Counted from the first letter of the stretch, positions 1-7,860 are shown. The stretch: 58,601 nt of DNA from Acidobacteriota bacterium (GCA_004298115.1 SCRJ01000017.1:1-58601); one strand, 5' to 3'. Notes: generated by a model not told the origin, from the sequence alone. Program-made: numbers and translations.

Positions 1-190
1 GGCAAGGCCCGGCGGCGGCCGCTTCGGGGCTGCCGCACACGGGGCAGAGCGGGCCGGCGTGCTGCGCGACCCGACCCCAGCAACCCGGGCAGACCCCGGC
101 ACGGCTCCCGCTCCACGCGAGCGCACCGCGGCAGATCGCGCAGGTGGATGGGAGGAACGTCAAGGCGAGCGCCTCGGCGAGTTTCGCCAT
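1..190 (-). CDS. ComF-type protein, N-terminal double zinc ribbon (partial, runs off left edge)
   Basis: Reading leftward from an ATG at 190, the first 63 codons give a protein with paired cysteines: CAIC near residue 18, CPGC near 35, and CPVC followed by GPC near 48-63. This spacing matches the double zinc ribbon at the N terminus of ComF-family proteins, which carry a phosphoribosyltransferase-like domain after it and act in competence DNA uptake or related nucleotide metabolism. The rest lies outside the window, so the PRTase domain cannot be checked. There is no Shine-Dalgarno sequence. A TACAAT hexamer lies 9 nt before the ATG, suggesting a very short or absent leader. A different zinc-ribbon protein remains possible. 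Confidence 0.7.
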   Translation of the reverse strand, partial: MAKLAEALALTFLPSTCAICRGALAWSGSRAGVCPGCWGRVAQHAGPLCPVCGSPEAAAAGPC

Positions 191-199
191 GGCGCGGAG

Positions 200-205
200 A
201 TTGTA
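200..205 (-). promoter_or_regulatory. -10-like TACAAT of the ComF-type gene
   Basis: TACAAT on the minus strand, preceded by TGG (extended -10 look), ends 9 nt before the ATG at 190. No ribosome binding site follows. It belongs to the window-wide group of probable leaderless promoters, with slightly wider spacing than the others. Confidence 0.45.
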
Positions 206-273
206 CCAGTTCCGCACGAGCTTGCCACCGGCCGTGCGCGCCGCGGCCGGCAACGGCGCGCGCCGGATGCCCG

Positions 274-279
274 TATACT
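274..279 (+). promoter_or_regulatory. -10-like TATACT before the outer-membrane protein gene
   Basis: TATACT lies 17 nt before the ATG at 297, and an AGGAGG ribosome binding site sits between them. Unlike the leaderless group, this would give a short leader of about 10 nt that still contains the Shine-Dalgarno sequence. I see no convincing -35 box. Confidence 0.4.
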
Positions 280-296
280 CGCGGCAGGAGGCGACC

Positions 297-836
297 ATGC
301 GTTGGACGTGTGCGGCGCTTTTGGCACTGGGGATGGCGAGTGCTGCGAACGCCCAGGTGGCGTGGGTGGGGGCGTCGTGGGGTGCGAGCTGGGAGTGGCA
401 GGCGCCGACCGCCCCCGACCGGAACTTCCTGCACAGCTCGGACGGCGCGCCGGCCGCGTTCGTGGCGTTCCCGGTCAGCAGCGACACGCTGTTTCGGTTG
501 CAGGCGGCCGACCTCCCGCACGTCACGGTCATCGACGGGGTCGGCTGGCCGGCTCGGTATCGTGCCTACACCGCCGGGATCGACTACCTTATGGACGGCA
601 CCTTCGGGACCTCCGTGCTCTCCGCGGGCTTCGGCTCCTACAAGCTCGACCTCAAGGCGAGACGCCCGCCCGCCGGGGTCGAGGAGACCAAGCTCGGGTG
701 GTACCTCGGGGTCGGCGAGTGGTTCGACCTGACCCGCCGCACCCGGGTGACGACCGAGATCGCGATGCACCGCACCCAGCACGCCGAGCGGCCGCAGATC
801 TTCACCGCCAACGTCGGCCTCGCGTTTTCCTGGTAG
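297..836 (+). CDS. Small secreted, probably outer-membrane beta-barrel protein
   Basis: 179 aa. The start at 297 is chosen because AGGAGG precedes it and a clean signal peptide follows (basic Arg2, hydrophobic stretch, small residues ending ANAQ near residue 20). The mature part alternates polar and hydrophobic residues, is rich in Gly, Tyr and Trp, and ends in Phe-Ser-Trp; a terminal aromatic residue is typical of beta-barrel proteins recognised by the BAM machinery. The segment around residues 90-130 (LSAGFGSYKLDLKAR..., WYLGVGEWF) resembles adjacent barrel strands. No named family is recognised. The next gene starts 3 nt after the stop, so the two are probably co-transcribed. Confidence 0.7.
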   Translation: MRWTCAALLALGMASAANAQVAWVGASWGASWEWQAPTAPDRNFLHSSDGAPAAFVAFPVSSDTLFRLQAADLPHVTVIDGVGWPARYRAYTAGIDYLMDGTFGTSVLSAGFGSYKLDLKARRPPAGVEETKLGWYLGVGEWFDLTRRTRVTTEIAMHRTQHAERPQIFTANVGLAFSW

Positions 837-839
837 CCG

Positions 840-1193
840 ATGCCGCACGTGATCCGGGGCGGGCTCGCCGACCTGGCCTTCGCGTGGCGCGACCTCCCGC
901 GCGGCCCGTGGCGGTGGGGGACGGCGGTGGCGAGGGTCGAGGGCTGTTACCTGGGTTCCGGCGCGGCCTGCCTTCTTGTCGCCGGCGTGGTCGTCGAGTA
1001 CGGACGGCCGCTCCATCCGATCGTCCTCGTCACGCACGGCGCGGGTCCGACCACGGGGGTCCACCTGTGGGGCGCGGTGACCGTGGAGCGGACCGCGGGG
1101 GTCAAGCGGTTCCTGGCGCAGGTGGCCCGGGAGCTCGCGGCGTTCGGCGCCGGGCCGGTCGTGACGACCAACATCCCGGACCTCCTGGTCTGA
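840..1193 (+). CDS. Hypothetical 117-aa protein coupled to the outer-membrane protein gene
   Basis: Starts 3 nt after the preceding stop codon, so translation is probably coupled. Codon third positions are almost all G or C, as in the surrounding real genes. The protein has no signal peptide or obvious membrane helix; residues 45-55 (ACLLVAGVVVEYG) look like a buried strand. It contains scattered His and Cys residues but no metal motif I can name. Composition suggests a small alpha/beta cytoplasmic protein. I do not recognise the family. Confidence 0.6.
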   Translation: MPHVIRGGLADLAFAWRDLPRGPWRWGTAVARVEGCYLGSGAACLLVAGVVVEYGRPLHPIVLVTHGAGPTTGVHLWGAVTVERTAGVKRFLAQVARELAAFGAGPVVTTNIPDLLV

Positions 1194-1410
1194 CCTGAGG
1201 CTTCGCCGACGCGGCCACACGCCACAGGTGGCGGGTCCCCGCCCGGCGGCGGAGCGTTCGATTCCGGAGGTGTCATCCCCGCGCACGCGGGGATCCCGGC
1301 CGTGGCTTCCGTGAGGCGGCGGCCAGCTTCCCGCGTGCCCGGCAACGACGACCAGAGGAGGCGGCTCGGCCTGCGGCCGGCGCGGCCGGTTCGAGCCCCG
1401 AACCCCGGCC
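1194..1410. other. Intergenic region with a palindromic repeat
   Basis: A 217-nt gap between convergent genes. It holds a 33-nt stretch (1251-1283) that recurs with 28 of 33 matches at 46994-47026, followed by a small hairpin CCCCGCG-CA-CGCGGGG. The sequence CTGCGGCCGGCGCGGCC near 1371-1387 also recurs near 47049. The hairpin could stop transcription from either side. No further gene is seen. Confidence 0.5.
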
Positions 1411-1920
1411 TCAGTCCTGGTCGTTCTGCTGCAACTGCTCCCGGTGCGACTGCTGGATCTCCTGCAGCTTGTCGCGCAGGCCGCCGATCGCGCCGGGGGG
1501 GCCTCCGCCGGGGGCGCCGGGCGCGGCCGTGGCGGCGGCGAGCAAGCGCCGGGCCGTCGTGCGGTGCGGATCGGCGAGAGAGTCCGAGGCGGCGAGCAGC
1601 TCGTCGGCCGCCCCCCGCAGGTTGACGGCCGTGTGGTAGCCCGGAGTCCCCGGCGCCTGGCCCGCGGCCCAGCCCGCGGCCGTCGCCGCGGCCGCGCGCA
1701 GCTCGTCGGCGGGGAGCCGAGGCTGGCCCGCCAGCTCGTTCAGGCGCCCGGCGAGGCGCGCCGCGGCGGCCGCGTCGAACGGCGTCGGCGCGGCGTCGCT
1801 CCCGAGCGCGAACGTCACGCTCTTGACCGCCTCGACGTCGTGGTGGGTCTGGCGCGTCGCGAGCACGAGCGCGACCACCATGACGGCGAGCAAGCCCACG
1901 AGAGTGAAGATGGAACGCAC
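1411..1920 (-). CDS. Membrane-anchored hypothetical protein with Ala-rich helical domain
   Basis: 169 aa from a GTG at 1920, preceded by GGGGAGG at proper spacing; an in-frame ATG at 1938 would add 6 residues but would place the ribosome binding site inside the gene. One N-terminal transmembrane helix (FTLVGLLAVMVVALVLA, residues 4-20) is followed by about 130 Ala/Arg-rich residues that look helical and repeat-like. A charged, Gln-rich tail (KLQEIQQSHREQLQQN) could form a coiled coil. The protein would sit on the periplasmic side, anchored by its N terminus. No family recognised. It is transcribed divergently from the secreted-protein gene at 2057. Confidence 0.6.
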   Translation of the reverse strand: MRSIFTLVGLLAVMVVALVLATRQTHHDVEAVKSVTFALGSDAAPTPFDAAAAARLAGRLNELAGQPRLPADELRAAAATAAGWAAGQAPGTPGYHTAVNLRGAADELLAASDSLADPHRTTARRLLAAATAAPGAPGGGPPGAIGGLRDKLQEIQQSHREQLQQNDQD

Positions 1921-1939
1921 ATGGACCTCCCCTGCCATA

Positions 1940-1945
1940 ACGATA
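1940..1945 (-). promoter_or_regulatory. -10-like TATCGT for the anchored protein gene
   Basis: TGTATCGT (extended -10 form) lies upstream of the GTG at 1920. Initiation about 7 nt downstream would give a leader of roughly 13 nt that still carries the GGGGAGG ribosome binding site. Confidence 0.35.
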
Positions 1946-2017
1946 CACCGCCCGGCAACAGTGACCGCAAAAGGTGACACGGACGGCCGCGAGGCGCGCC
2001 GCGGCGGCGCCCAGGTC

Positions 2018-2033
2018 TGGCATGACACCTGCA
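2018..2033 (+). promoter_or_regulatory. Possible sigma-54 (-24/-12) promoter of the surface protein gene
   Basis: TGGCATG-N4-CTGCA matches the sigma-54 consensus TGGCACG-N4-TTGCA at all but two positions, with the conserved GG and GC at correct spacing. The predicted start near 2044 would leave a 13-nt leader containing the GGGAGG ribosome binding site of the gene at 2057. This is weaker than the candidates at 10539 and 52663. Confidence 0.45.
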
Positions 2034-2056
2034 ATGCGGATGGCGGGAGGTGGTGC

Positions 2057-2980
2057 ATGATCCGCAGGCTGGTGGTGCTCGTGGCGGTCGTCGCGGCGGT
2101 GGCGGTGCCGGCGGCGGCCAGGGAGATGTCCAGCGCGTACGTCGTCACGGCGGTGGCCAACCTGCAGGGGGCCGGCGGCACCGACTGGCACACCGACCTC
2201 ACCCTGTACAACCCGCACAAGACCGTGCTCTACGTCAAGCTGGTCTTCCTGCCCACCGATCAGGACAACAGCGGCGGCGCGCCGACGGCGCCGCTCGTCG
2301 ACCTGCAACCGTGGGAGACGCTCAACCTCTGGGACGTCCTCGGCCCCAGCGGCTTCGACGTCCGCGGCGAGAAGGGCGCCATGCTCGTCTATGCGGACAC
2401 GGCCGCCAACAACTGTCCGAGCGCCGCCGGCGACACGACCTGCGACTTCGCGGTGTTCGCGCGCAACTACACCCTCGACCCGACCAGGGCCAGCGGCGAG
2501 TTCGGGCAGGACTTCCCCGGGGTCCCGTCGGGTCTCGGCGTCGATTCCTCGGTGATCGCGTATATGCCGCAGATCTCCGACAACGGCGACTTCAGGACGA
2601 ACGTCGGCGTCGCATCGTGGACCGCCGATTGGGTCACCGTGCGCGAGGACGTCCAGGACGTGAGCGGCAACATCATCGGCCGTTACGATCACACGATCCC
2701 CCCGAACGGGCACAGGCAGTGGCGGCTCGAGGTCGGGGACCTCACCGGCGGCACGGTGGCGGTGTACATCGCGAGCGGCCCGAGCGACGCGATGGTCTAC
2801 CCGTACGCCACCGTGGTCGACAACACCACCGGGGACGCCACCACGGTCGAGGCGCAGATCAGCACCGTCGGCCTCTCGGCGCAGGCGGCCTCGGTGCGCG
2901 CCGTCGCGCCGCGATCCGTCCCCAAGGCGCTGCCGGTGCCGACCTTCTCGCTCGACGCGCTCAGGCGCCGCGACCGCTAG
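2057..2980 (+). CDS. Secreted surface protein of the two-domain type shared with the 49430 gene
   Basis: 307 aa. GGGAGG lies before the ATG, and a signal peptide follows (basic MIRR, hydrophobic VVVLVAVVAAVAVPAAA, cut near residue 21). The mature protein looks all-beta. It has an opening segment DWHTDLTLYNP and VKLVFLP, a middle stretch with paired Cys residues, and a second half with FRTNVGVASW, RYDHTIPPNGHRQW and AVYIASGPSDAMVYPYA. The N-terminal 250 residues of the protein encoded at 49430-51700 follow the same order of segments, so the two are likely paralogues. Function is unknown; a cell-surface or extracellular beta-sandwich protein is most likely. It ends 41 nt before a separately promoted signalling operon. 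Confidence 0.7.
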   Translation: MIRRLVVLVAVVAAVAVPAAAREMSSAYVVTAVANLQGAGGTDWHTDLTLYNPHKTVLYVKLVFLPTDQDNSGGAPTAPLVDLQPWETLNLWDVLGPSGFDVRGEKGAMLVYADTAANNCPSAAGDTTCDFAVFARNYTLDPTRASGEFGQDFPGVPSGLGVDSSVIAYMPQISDNGDFRTNVGVASWTADWVTVREDVQDVSGNIIGRYDHTIPPNGHRQWRLEVGDLTGGTVAVYIASGPSDAMVYPYATVVDNTTGDATTVEAQISTVGLSAQAASVRAVAPRSVPKALPVPTFSLDALRRRDR

Positions 2981-3008
2981 CGGTTCCCGCCCACAGCGGC
3001 CGACTTGC

Positions 3009-3014
3009 TACAAT
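3009..3014 (+). promoter_or_regulatory. -10-like TACAAT of the signalling operon (leaderless)
   Basis: TACAAT ends 7 nt before the ATG at 3022 and no ribosome binding site lies between, so transcription should begin at or next to the A of the start codon. No good -35 box is seen. Confidence 0.6.
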
Positions 3015-3021
3015 CCCTCCC

Positions 3022-4173
3022 ATGTCGGCCGAACAGCGGGGCAGGCGGCTCGTCATTCTGGTCGTCGATAAGGACGCCACGCTGCGCGAGGCGATCCGAT
3101 CGGCGCTCGCAGACCAGTTTCGCGACGTCGAGGTCCGCGTGGTCGAGAGCGGCGCCGCCGCCTGGGAGGTGGTTCGCGGCGGCGGCGTCGACCTCCTGAT
3201 CAGCGGCGTCATGATCGCGGACATCGACGGTCTCCAGCTCCTCCGCATGGTGCGCGAGGACCGCCGGCTCGCCGACATGTACATCCTGTTGATGACGGGC
3301 GTGGCGTCGCCGGAGGACCTCTTCGCGGCGATGGACGAGGGCGCCGACGACTGCCTGCTGAAGCCGTTCCGCTGGAACGAGCTGATCGCACGGGTGCGCG
3401 CCGGGCTGCGGCGGGTCGCAGCCACCCGCCGTCACGCGGCCCGCGCCGACGAGCTCGAGCGCCTCAACGACCGCCACACCGAGTTCCTATCGATGGTCTC
3501 GCACGAGATCCGCACGCCTCTGTCCGCGATCCTCTCCGCCGCCAACGTCCTGATGCGGTACGGCAGCAAGCGGCCCGACTCGGTCGAGCGCTTCGCCCGG
3601 GTGATCCACCAGGAGGGCCGGCGCCTGACGCGCCTGATCAACAACCTGCTCGACCTCGCCAAGATCGAGGCCGGCCACGTGGAGTGGAGCTTCGCCCCCG
3701 CCGCCGTGGACGAGCTGGTGCGCGACGTGCAGGAGTCGTTCTCCGCGCTCGTCGGCGAGCGCAACCTCACGCTCGCGGTCGAACCCTGGCCCGAGCCGGT
3801 CGTGGTCGAGCTCGACCGCGACAAGATCACGCAGGTCTTGGTGAACCTGCTGTCCAACTCGATCAAGCACTCCCCCGACGGCGCCGTCGTGCGGCTGCGG
3901 TACCGGCCGCAGGGCCGTGGGCTCCGTCTCGAGGTCGAGGACGAGGGCGCCGGGATCCCGCCGGGGCGGGAGGAGCAGATCTTCGAGCGCTTCGAGCAGC
4001 TCGGGATGGACGACCAGCGCCGGGGCTCGGGTCTCGGACTGACGATCTCGCGGCAGATCGTCGAGACGCACGGCGGCCGCATCTGGGCCGAGCCCGGACG
4101 CACGCACGGCGCGCTGTTCGTCGTCGAGTTGCCGGGGGGCGCGGGGGGTCGGGGGCGCGATGGTTCAGTTTGA
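3022..4173 (+). CDS. Hybrid histidine kinase with a phosphoacceptor-less (pseudo) receiver domain
   Basis: 383 aa. Residues 10-130 form a CheY-like receiver: acidic pair D16/D18, Thr92 and Lys114 are in place, but the position that normally holds the phosphorylated Asp is Gly62 (DLLISGVMIADIDG), so the domain should not be phosphorylated in the usual way. After a short linker come the dimerisation/phosphoacceptor helix (FLSMVSHEIRTPLSAIL, His161) and a HATPase with N box NLLSNSIKHS, G1 DEGAGIP and G2 GSGLGL, so the kinase itself looks active. No membrane segment is present; it is cytoplasmic. First gene of a four-gene overlapping operon: its last 14 nt overlap the GTPase-kinase gene. The receiver probably acts as a protein-binding input. 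Confidence 0.88.
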   Translation: MSAEQRGRRLVILVVDKDATLREAIRSALADQFRDVEVRVVESGAAAWEVVRGGGVDLLISGVMIADIDGLQLLRMVREDRRLADMYILLMTGVASPEDLFAAMDEGADDCLLKPFRWNELIARVRAGLRRVAATRRHAARADELERLNDRHTEFLSMVSHEIRTPLSAILSAANVLMRYGSKRPDSVERFARVIHQEGRRLTRLINNLLDLAKIEAGHVEWSFAPAAVDELVRDVQESFSALVGERNLTLAVEPWPEPVVVELDRDKITQVLVNLLSNSIKHSPDGAVVRLRYRPQGRGLRLEVEDEGAGIPPGREEQIFERFEQLGMDDQRRGSGLGLTISRQIVETHGGRIWAEPGRTHGALFVVELPGGAGGRGRDGSV

Positions 4174-6346
4174 CAACCAGTACCGGCAGGTGAAGCTGAA
4201 GGTGGTGTATTACGGGCCGGCCCTCGGCGGCAAGACGACCTGCCTGCAGTACATCCATCGCGTCACCGACCCGCAGCGCCGGACCAAGCTGTACACCCTC
4301 AACACCGCGGCCGACCGCACCTTGTTCTTCGACCTGCTCGGCCTCGACCTCGGGCGCGTCCGGGGCTACCGGCTGACCTTGCAGCTCTACACCGTGCCGG
4401 GCCAGGTGCAGTACAACGCGACGCGGCGTGCGGTGCTCGGCGGCTGCGACGGCGTGATGTTCGTAGCCGACTCGCAGCGTGCCGCCGGCAAGGCCAACGA
4501 GGAGAGCCTCGCGAACCTGATCGAGAACCTGCGGGCCAACGGGCTGGACCCGAATACGGTCCCGATCGTGCTGACCTACAACAAGCGCGACCTGCCCGAC
4601 GTGCTCGCGCGGGCGGAGCTCGACCGGTCGCTGAACGCGCGCGGCCTGCCCGCATTCGAGACCGTGGCCACGTCGGGGGAGGGTGTGGTCGAGGCGTTCT
4701 CGGCGGTGACCCAGGCCACGGTGCTGGCGGTGGCGGACCGGCTCGGGATGTCGGGCCAGCCCGAGGCGCTCACGCGCCTGATGGGCAACGTGACGGCCGC
4801 GCTGCAGCCGCTGATGCGCAAGAACCCGCCGGCTGCCGTCGACGCGCCGGTCGTCATCCAGACGGCGACCCAGAGCGGCAACCTGCGCGACGACGAACTG
4901 GTGACCGAGGCCGTGCGCGCCAACGTCGCCATGACCGACCTCACCACTCGCCTCGACCAGCTCGCCGGGGATCTCGAGAGGCGCGTGGCGATGCTCCGTT
5001 CGATCAACGAGTTCGGCCGGGTGATGTCGCTGGCGCGCGAGCCCGAGGAGGTGACGACCGCGTTTCTCGACCGCCTCCTCTCGGAGCTGCGGGTCGGCTG
5101 CGGTTCGCTGCTCCTCCTCGACCACAAGGGCGATCTCGTCGAGGTCCTCCGCCGCGGCCTCGCCGCGGACCCGCTCGCGCGCCGCAACGACAAGGGCGAA
5201 TCGCCGGCCGGGGTGATCCTCGCGTCACGGCAGGCGTTCCTGGCGCGGCTGGACGAGCTCGAGCCGGCGCAACTGCTGGACGCGCCGTGGGCCGATGAGG
5301 TTCGCGGCCTGAGCCTGGTCGGGCTCCTGGCCGTGCCGCTCGTCGCCCAGGACAGGCCCCTCGGTCTCGTGACGGCCTACGCCGATCAGGCGCGGGGAGG
5401 GTTCGCGGACGACGACCTGGAACTCGCGACCGCGTTGGGCGCCAACGCGGCGACCGCCCTGGCGAACTCGCGCGCCTGGAGGTCGCTCGAGCAGCTCAAC
5501 CGTTCGCTCGAGGACGCGGTGGGGGAGCGCACGGCGAAGCTCCAGGAAGCGCTCGGCCGCGCCCAGACGCTGGCGGAGCAGCTCGAGGACCGCAACCTCG
5601 CGCTCGAGGCCGCCAACCGGCAGCTGCGCGACCTCGAACGTCTCAAGGGCGACCTGCTGAAACGCATCGCCCACGAGCTGAACACCCCGGTCACGGCGAT
5701 CCAGACCGCGGGACGGATCCTGGCGCGGTACGACGAGATGCCGCCCGAGAAAGCCGTCAAGTTCGTCGAGATCATCACCCAGGAGGCCACCCGGCTCGCC
5801 GAGCTGATCTCGTCGTCGTTGCAGGCGCTGGTGCTGGGCGTGCCGGAGGGCCGGCCGGCGCCGACCGCCGTCGAGGTCGCCGAACTCCTCCGCCGCGTCC
5901 TCGCGCCGCTCAAGGGGGACGTCGCCGCCAAGCACCTGGCGGTGCAGGTGAAGGTCGCCTCCGGCCTCGACGAGATCGTCGGCGACGGCGACCAGATCGA
6001 GGCGGCGCTGCGCGCCGTGGTCAGGAACGCCGTCGATTTCAACCGCGACGGCGGCAGCGTCGTGGTCACGGTGCGCTCGCTGCGGCGAGGCGCCGTCGCG
6101 ATGGTGGAGATGCGCGTCGAGGACACCGGAATCGGCATTCCGGCGCAGGACCTCCCGCACGTGAGCGAGGTGTTCTGGCAGGGCGGCAACGTGCTCACGG
6201 CCAAGCCGCGCGGCCTCGGCCTCGGGCTCGCGGTCGCGCGGCGCGTGGCGGAGAACCACGGCGGCGCGCTCGAGGTCGTCTCCGAGGAGGGCAAGGGCAC
6301 GGCGGTCAGCCTGCTGTTCCCGGTCGCGGGGGCCCCGGAACCATGA
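4160..6346 (+). CDS. MglA-type GTPase fused to GAF and histidine kinase domains
   Basis: 728 aa. Residues 10-200 are a Ras-like GTPase of the MglA family: P-loop GPALGGKT (19-26), switch II segment TVPGQVQY, and base-recognition motif NKRD. After a linker (200-275), residues about 280-440 look like a GAF domain (LRVGCGSLLLLDHKGDLVEV ... LLAVPLVAQDRPLGLVTAY). A coiled coil (440-500) leads into the H box IAHELNTPVTAI with His505, and a HATPase with DTGIGIP and GLGLGLAVARRVAENHGG follows. In Myxococcus, MglA is a stand-alone switch for gliding and type IV pilus polarity; a covalent fusion to a histidine kinase suggests GTP state gates kinase output. It overlaps the upstream gene by 14 nt and the downstream gene by 4 nt (ATGA). 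No MglB-like activator is seen in the window. Confidence 0.88.
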   Translation: MVQFDNQYRQVKLKVVYYGPALGGKTTCLQYIHRVTDPQRRTKLYTLNTAADRTLFFDLLGLDLGRVRGYRLTLQLYTVPGQVQYNATRRAVLGGCDGVMFVADSQRAAGKANEESLANLIENLRANGLDPNTVPIVLTYNKRDLPDVLARAELDRSLNARGLPAFETVATSGEGVVEAFSAVTQATVLAVADRLGMSGQPEALTRLMGNVTAALQPLMRKNPPAAVDAPVVIQTATQSGNLRDDELVTEAVRANVAMTDLTTRLDQLAGDLERRVAMLRSINEFGRVMSLAREPEEVTTAFLDRLLSELRVGCGSLLLLDHKGDLVEVLRRGLAADPLARRNDKGESPAGVILASRQAFLARLDELEPAQLLDAPWADEVRGLSLVGLLAVPLVAQDRPLGLVTAYADQARGGFADDDLELATALGANAATALANSRAWRSLEQLNRSLEDAVGERTAKLQEALGRAQTLAEQLEDRNLALEAANRQLRDLERLKGDLLKRIAHELNTPVTAIQTAGRILARYDEMPPEKAVKFVEIITQEATRLAELISSSLQALVLGVPEGRPAPTAVEVAELLRRVLAPLKGDVAAKHLAVQVKVASGLDEIVGDGDQIEAALRAVVRNAVDFNRDGGSVVVTVRSLRRGAVAMVEMRVEDTGIGIPAQDLPHVSEVFWQGGNVLTAKPRGLGLGLAVARRVAENHGGALEVVSEEGKGTAVSLLFPVAGAPEP

Positions 6347-7860
6347 AGCGCTGGTTCCTGCCGCGCGACGTGCAGGCGCTGCTGGACGCCGTGGCGCTCG
6401 CCGCCGGCGGCGCGGTGCTGCTCGACCCGGACGGCAGGCTGGTCGGGCAGGCGGGCGACGTCGCCGCCGCCAACCGCGCGCTGCCGGTGCGCTGCGGCGA
6501 GACGCAGGCCACCCTGTTGCTGCCGCCTCCGGCCGGGGAGGGAGTCGGCGTGGTGGCGGCGGCGGCGCTCGAGCGGATGGCGGCGGCGCGCCTCGCCATC
6601 GACGACCTCGCGTCGGCCACCCGCACGCTGTGGTGGCAGCAGAACCTCGTCTTCTCGTCGGGCGGGCTGCTCAGGCACGGTTTCGGCGATCGCGACATCA
6701 ACCGCTGGCTGCTCGACCGGCTCGCCGGGCTCCAGCTGCAAACGGTCGTCGTGTGCATGTGGGACGGCGCCATCCTCGAGGTTGCGGGCGGCGTCCTCCC
6801 CGCGGGCCTGCGGGCCGGCGACGACGTGCCGGCGTCGGCGCTCGCGGCCCAGGTACTCGCAGCCGGCGAGCCGATCGCGTTCGTGGTGCAGGACGGGAGC
6901 GGCGCGCCGGAGCTGGGCATCGCCGTGGAGCCGGGCCAGCCGTGCCTGATGGTGCCGCTGCGCAGCGCCGACAGCGTGCTCGGCCTGGTGATGCTCGCCC
7001 GGCGGCGCGGCGAGGGTGCCTTCGGGGCCGGCGAGGTCAAGCTCGTCCAGCTGCTCGCCGACCTCCTGAGCGTGGGCATCGTCAACCGTTCGCTGGTGGG
7101 GGAGGCGGAGCACACCGCGCGGCTCCTGCGAGAGATCGAGCTCGCGGCCGAGATCCAGCGGCGGCTCTTCCCGCCGCAGGTCGCGCGCTCGGGCGGGCTC
7201 GAGATCGCCGCGCACTGCCGGCCGGTGACCCAGGTCGGCGGCGACGGGTTCCTGCAGCGCCGGCTGGCCGGCGGCACGTTGCTCCTCGGCGTCGTGGACC
7301 TGACGGGCCACGGGATCGCCGTCGCCCTGGCCCTCGCGGCGCTCTACGCCCGCCTCGACGCCCTCGCCGATGCCGTCGAGACGCCGGCTCGCCTGCTGCA
7401 GCTGGTCAACGACCAGCTCACGCAGGGGGAGTTCAACTGGTACACGATGGCCACCGCGGTGATCGCCTTCGCCGACCCCGACAGCGGCCGCTTCACGGTA
7501 GCCACGGCGGCGCACCCGCGGGCGTTCGTGCGCCGGGCGGGCGGGAGGATCGACGTGCTCGAAGCCAGCGGGCTCCCGCTCGGGGTCCGCGCGGGCGAGC
7601 AGTACCCCCTGCAGGAGGGGCGCCTGGAGGCCGGCGACCTCCTCGTGCTCCACTCCGACGGAATCAGCGAGGCGACCGGCCACGGTTCGGATCTCTTCGG
7701 CGTCGACGGCCTGCACCGCGCGCTCGAACCGGGGTTCGCCTCGGCGTCGGCGGCGCTCGCGGCGGTGCTCGACAGCGTGGCGGCGTTCACCGGCGGCGCG
7801 CCGGCGATCGACGACCAGACCATCATGATCGTGCGCAAGGCGGAGGCCGCAGGTGAGTAA
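6343..7860 (+). CDS. GAF-like domain plus SpoIIE-type PP2C serine phosphatase
   Basis: 505 aa, start overlapping the previous stop (ATGA). The first 250 residues look like two sensory modules, the second GAF-like (CLMVPLRSADSVLGLVMLARR near 205-225). A linker helix (LLREIELAAEIQRRLFPP) typical of RsbU-type proteins leads into a SpoIIE/PP2C phosphatase: VGGDGF, VVDLTGHG, LVLHSDGISEA and DDQT supply the metal-binding aspartates. The residue following the first motif is less canonical than the usual GGDYYD. Such phosphatases dephosphorylate anti-anti-sigma or other serine-phosphoproteins; no STAS or anti-sigma partner is in the window, so the substrate is unknown. Probably takes input from the two kinases encoded upstream. 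Confidence 0.85.
   Translation: MKRWFLPRDVQALLDAVALAAGGAVLLDPDGRLVGQAGDVAAANRALPVRCGETQATLLLPPPAGEGVGVVAAAALERMAAARLAIDDLASATRTLWWQQNLVFSSGGLLRHGFGDRDINRWLLDRLAGLQLQTVVVCMWDGAILEVAGGVLPAGLRAGDDVPASALAAQVLAAGEPIAFVVQDGSGAPELGIAVEPGQPCLMVPLRSADSVLGLVMLARRRGEGAFGAGEVKLVQLLADLLSVGIVNRSLVGEAEHTARLLREIELAAEIQRRLFPPQVARSGGLEIAAHCRPVTQVGGDGFLQRRLAGGTLLLGVVDLTGHGIAVALALAALYARLDALADAVETPARLLQLVNDQLTQGEFNWYTMATAVIAFADPDSGRFTVATAAHPRAFVRRAGGRIDVLEASGLPLGVRAGEQYPLQEGRLEAGDLLVLHSDGISEATGHGSDLFGVDGLHRALEPGFASASAALAAVLDSVAAFTGGAPAIDDQTIMIVRKAEAAGE

Noticed and set aside
1270-1292. CRISPR-like repeat (ATCCCCGCG...CGCGGGGATC) in the 1.2-1.4 kb gap
   Set aside because: Only one hairpin unit is present, with no spaced copies and no cas genes; it is better read as a dispersed palindromic repeat.
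1386-1409. tRNA-like T-loop GGTTCGAGCCCCG
   Set aside because: The flanking bases do not form a 5-bp T-stem and no acceptor, D or anticodon arms are found upstream.
947-2713. 588-codon minus-strand frame and similar long frames without stops
   Set aside because: In DNA this rich in GC, antisense frames of real genes stay open by chance. These have Arg/Ala/His-rich products without domains and conflict with well-supported genes.
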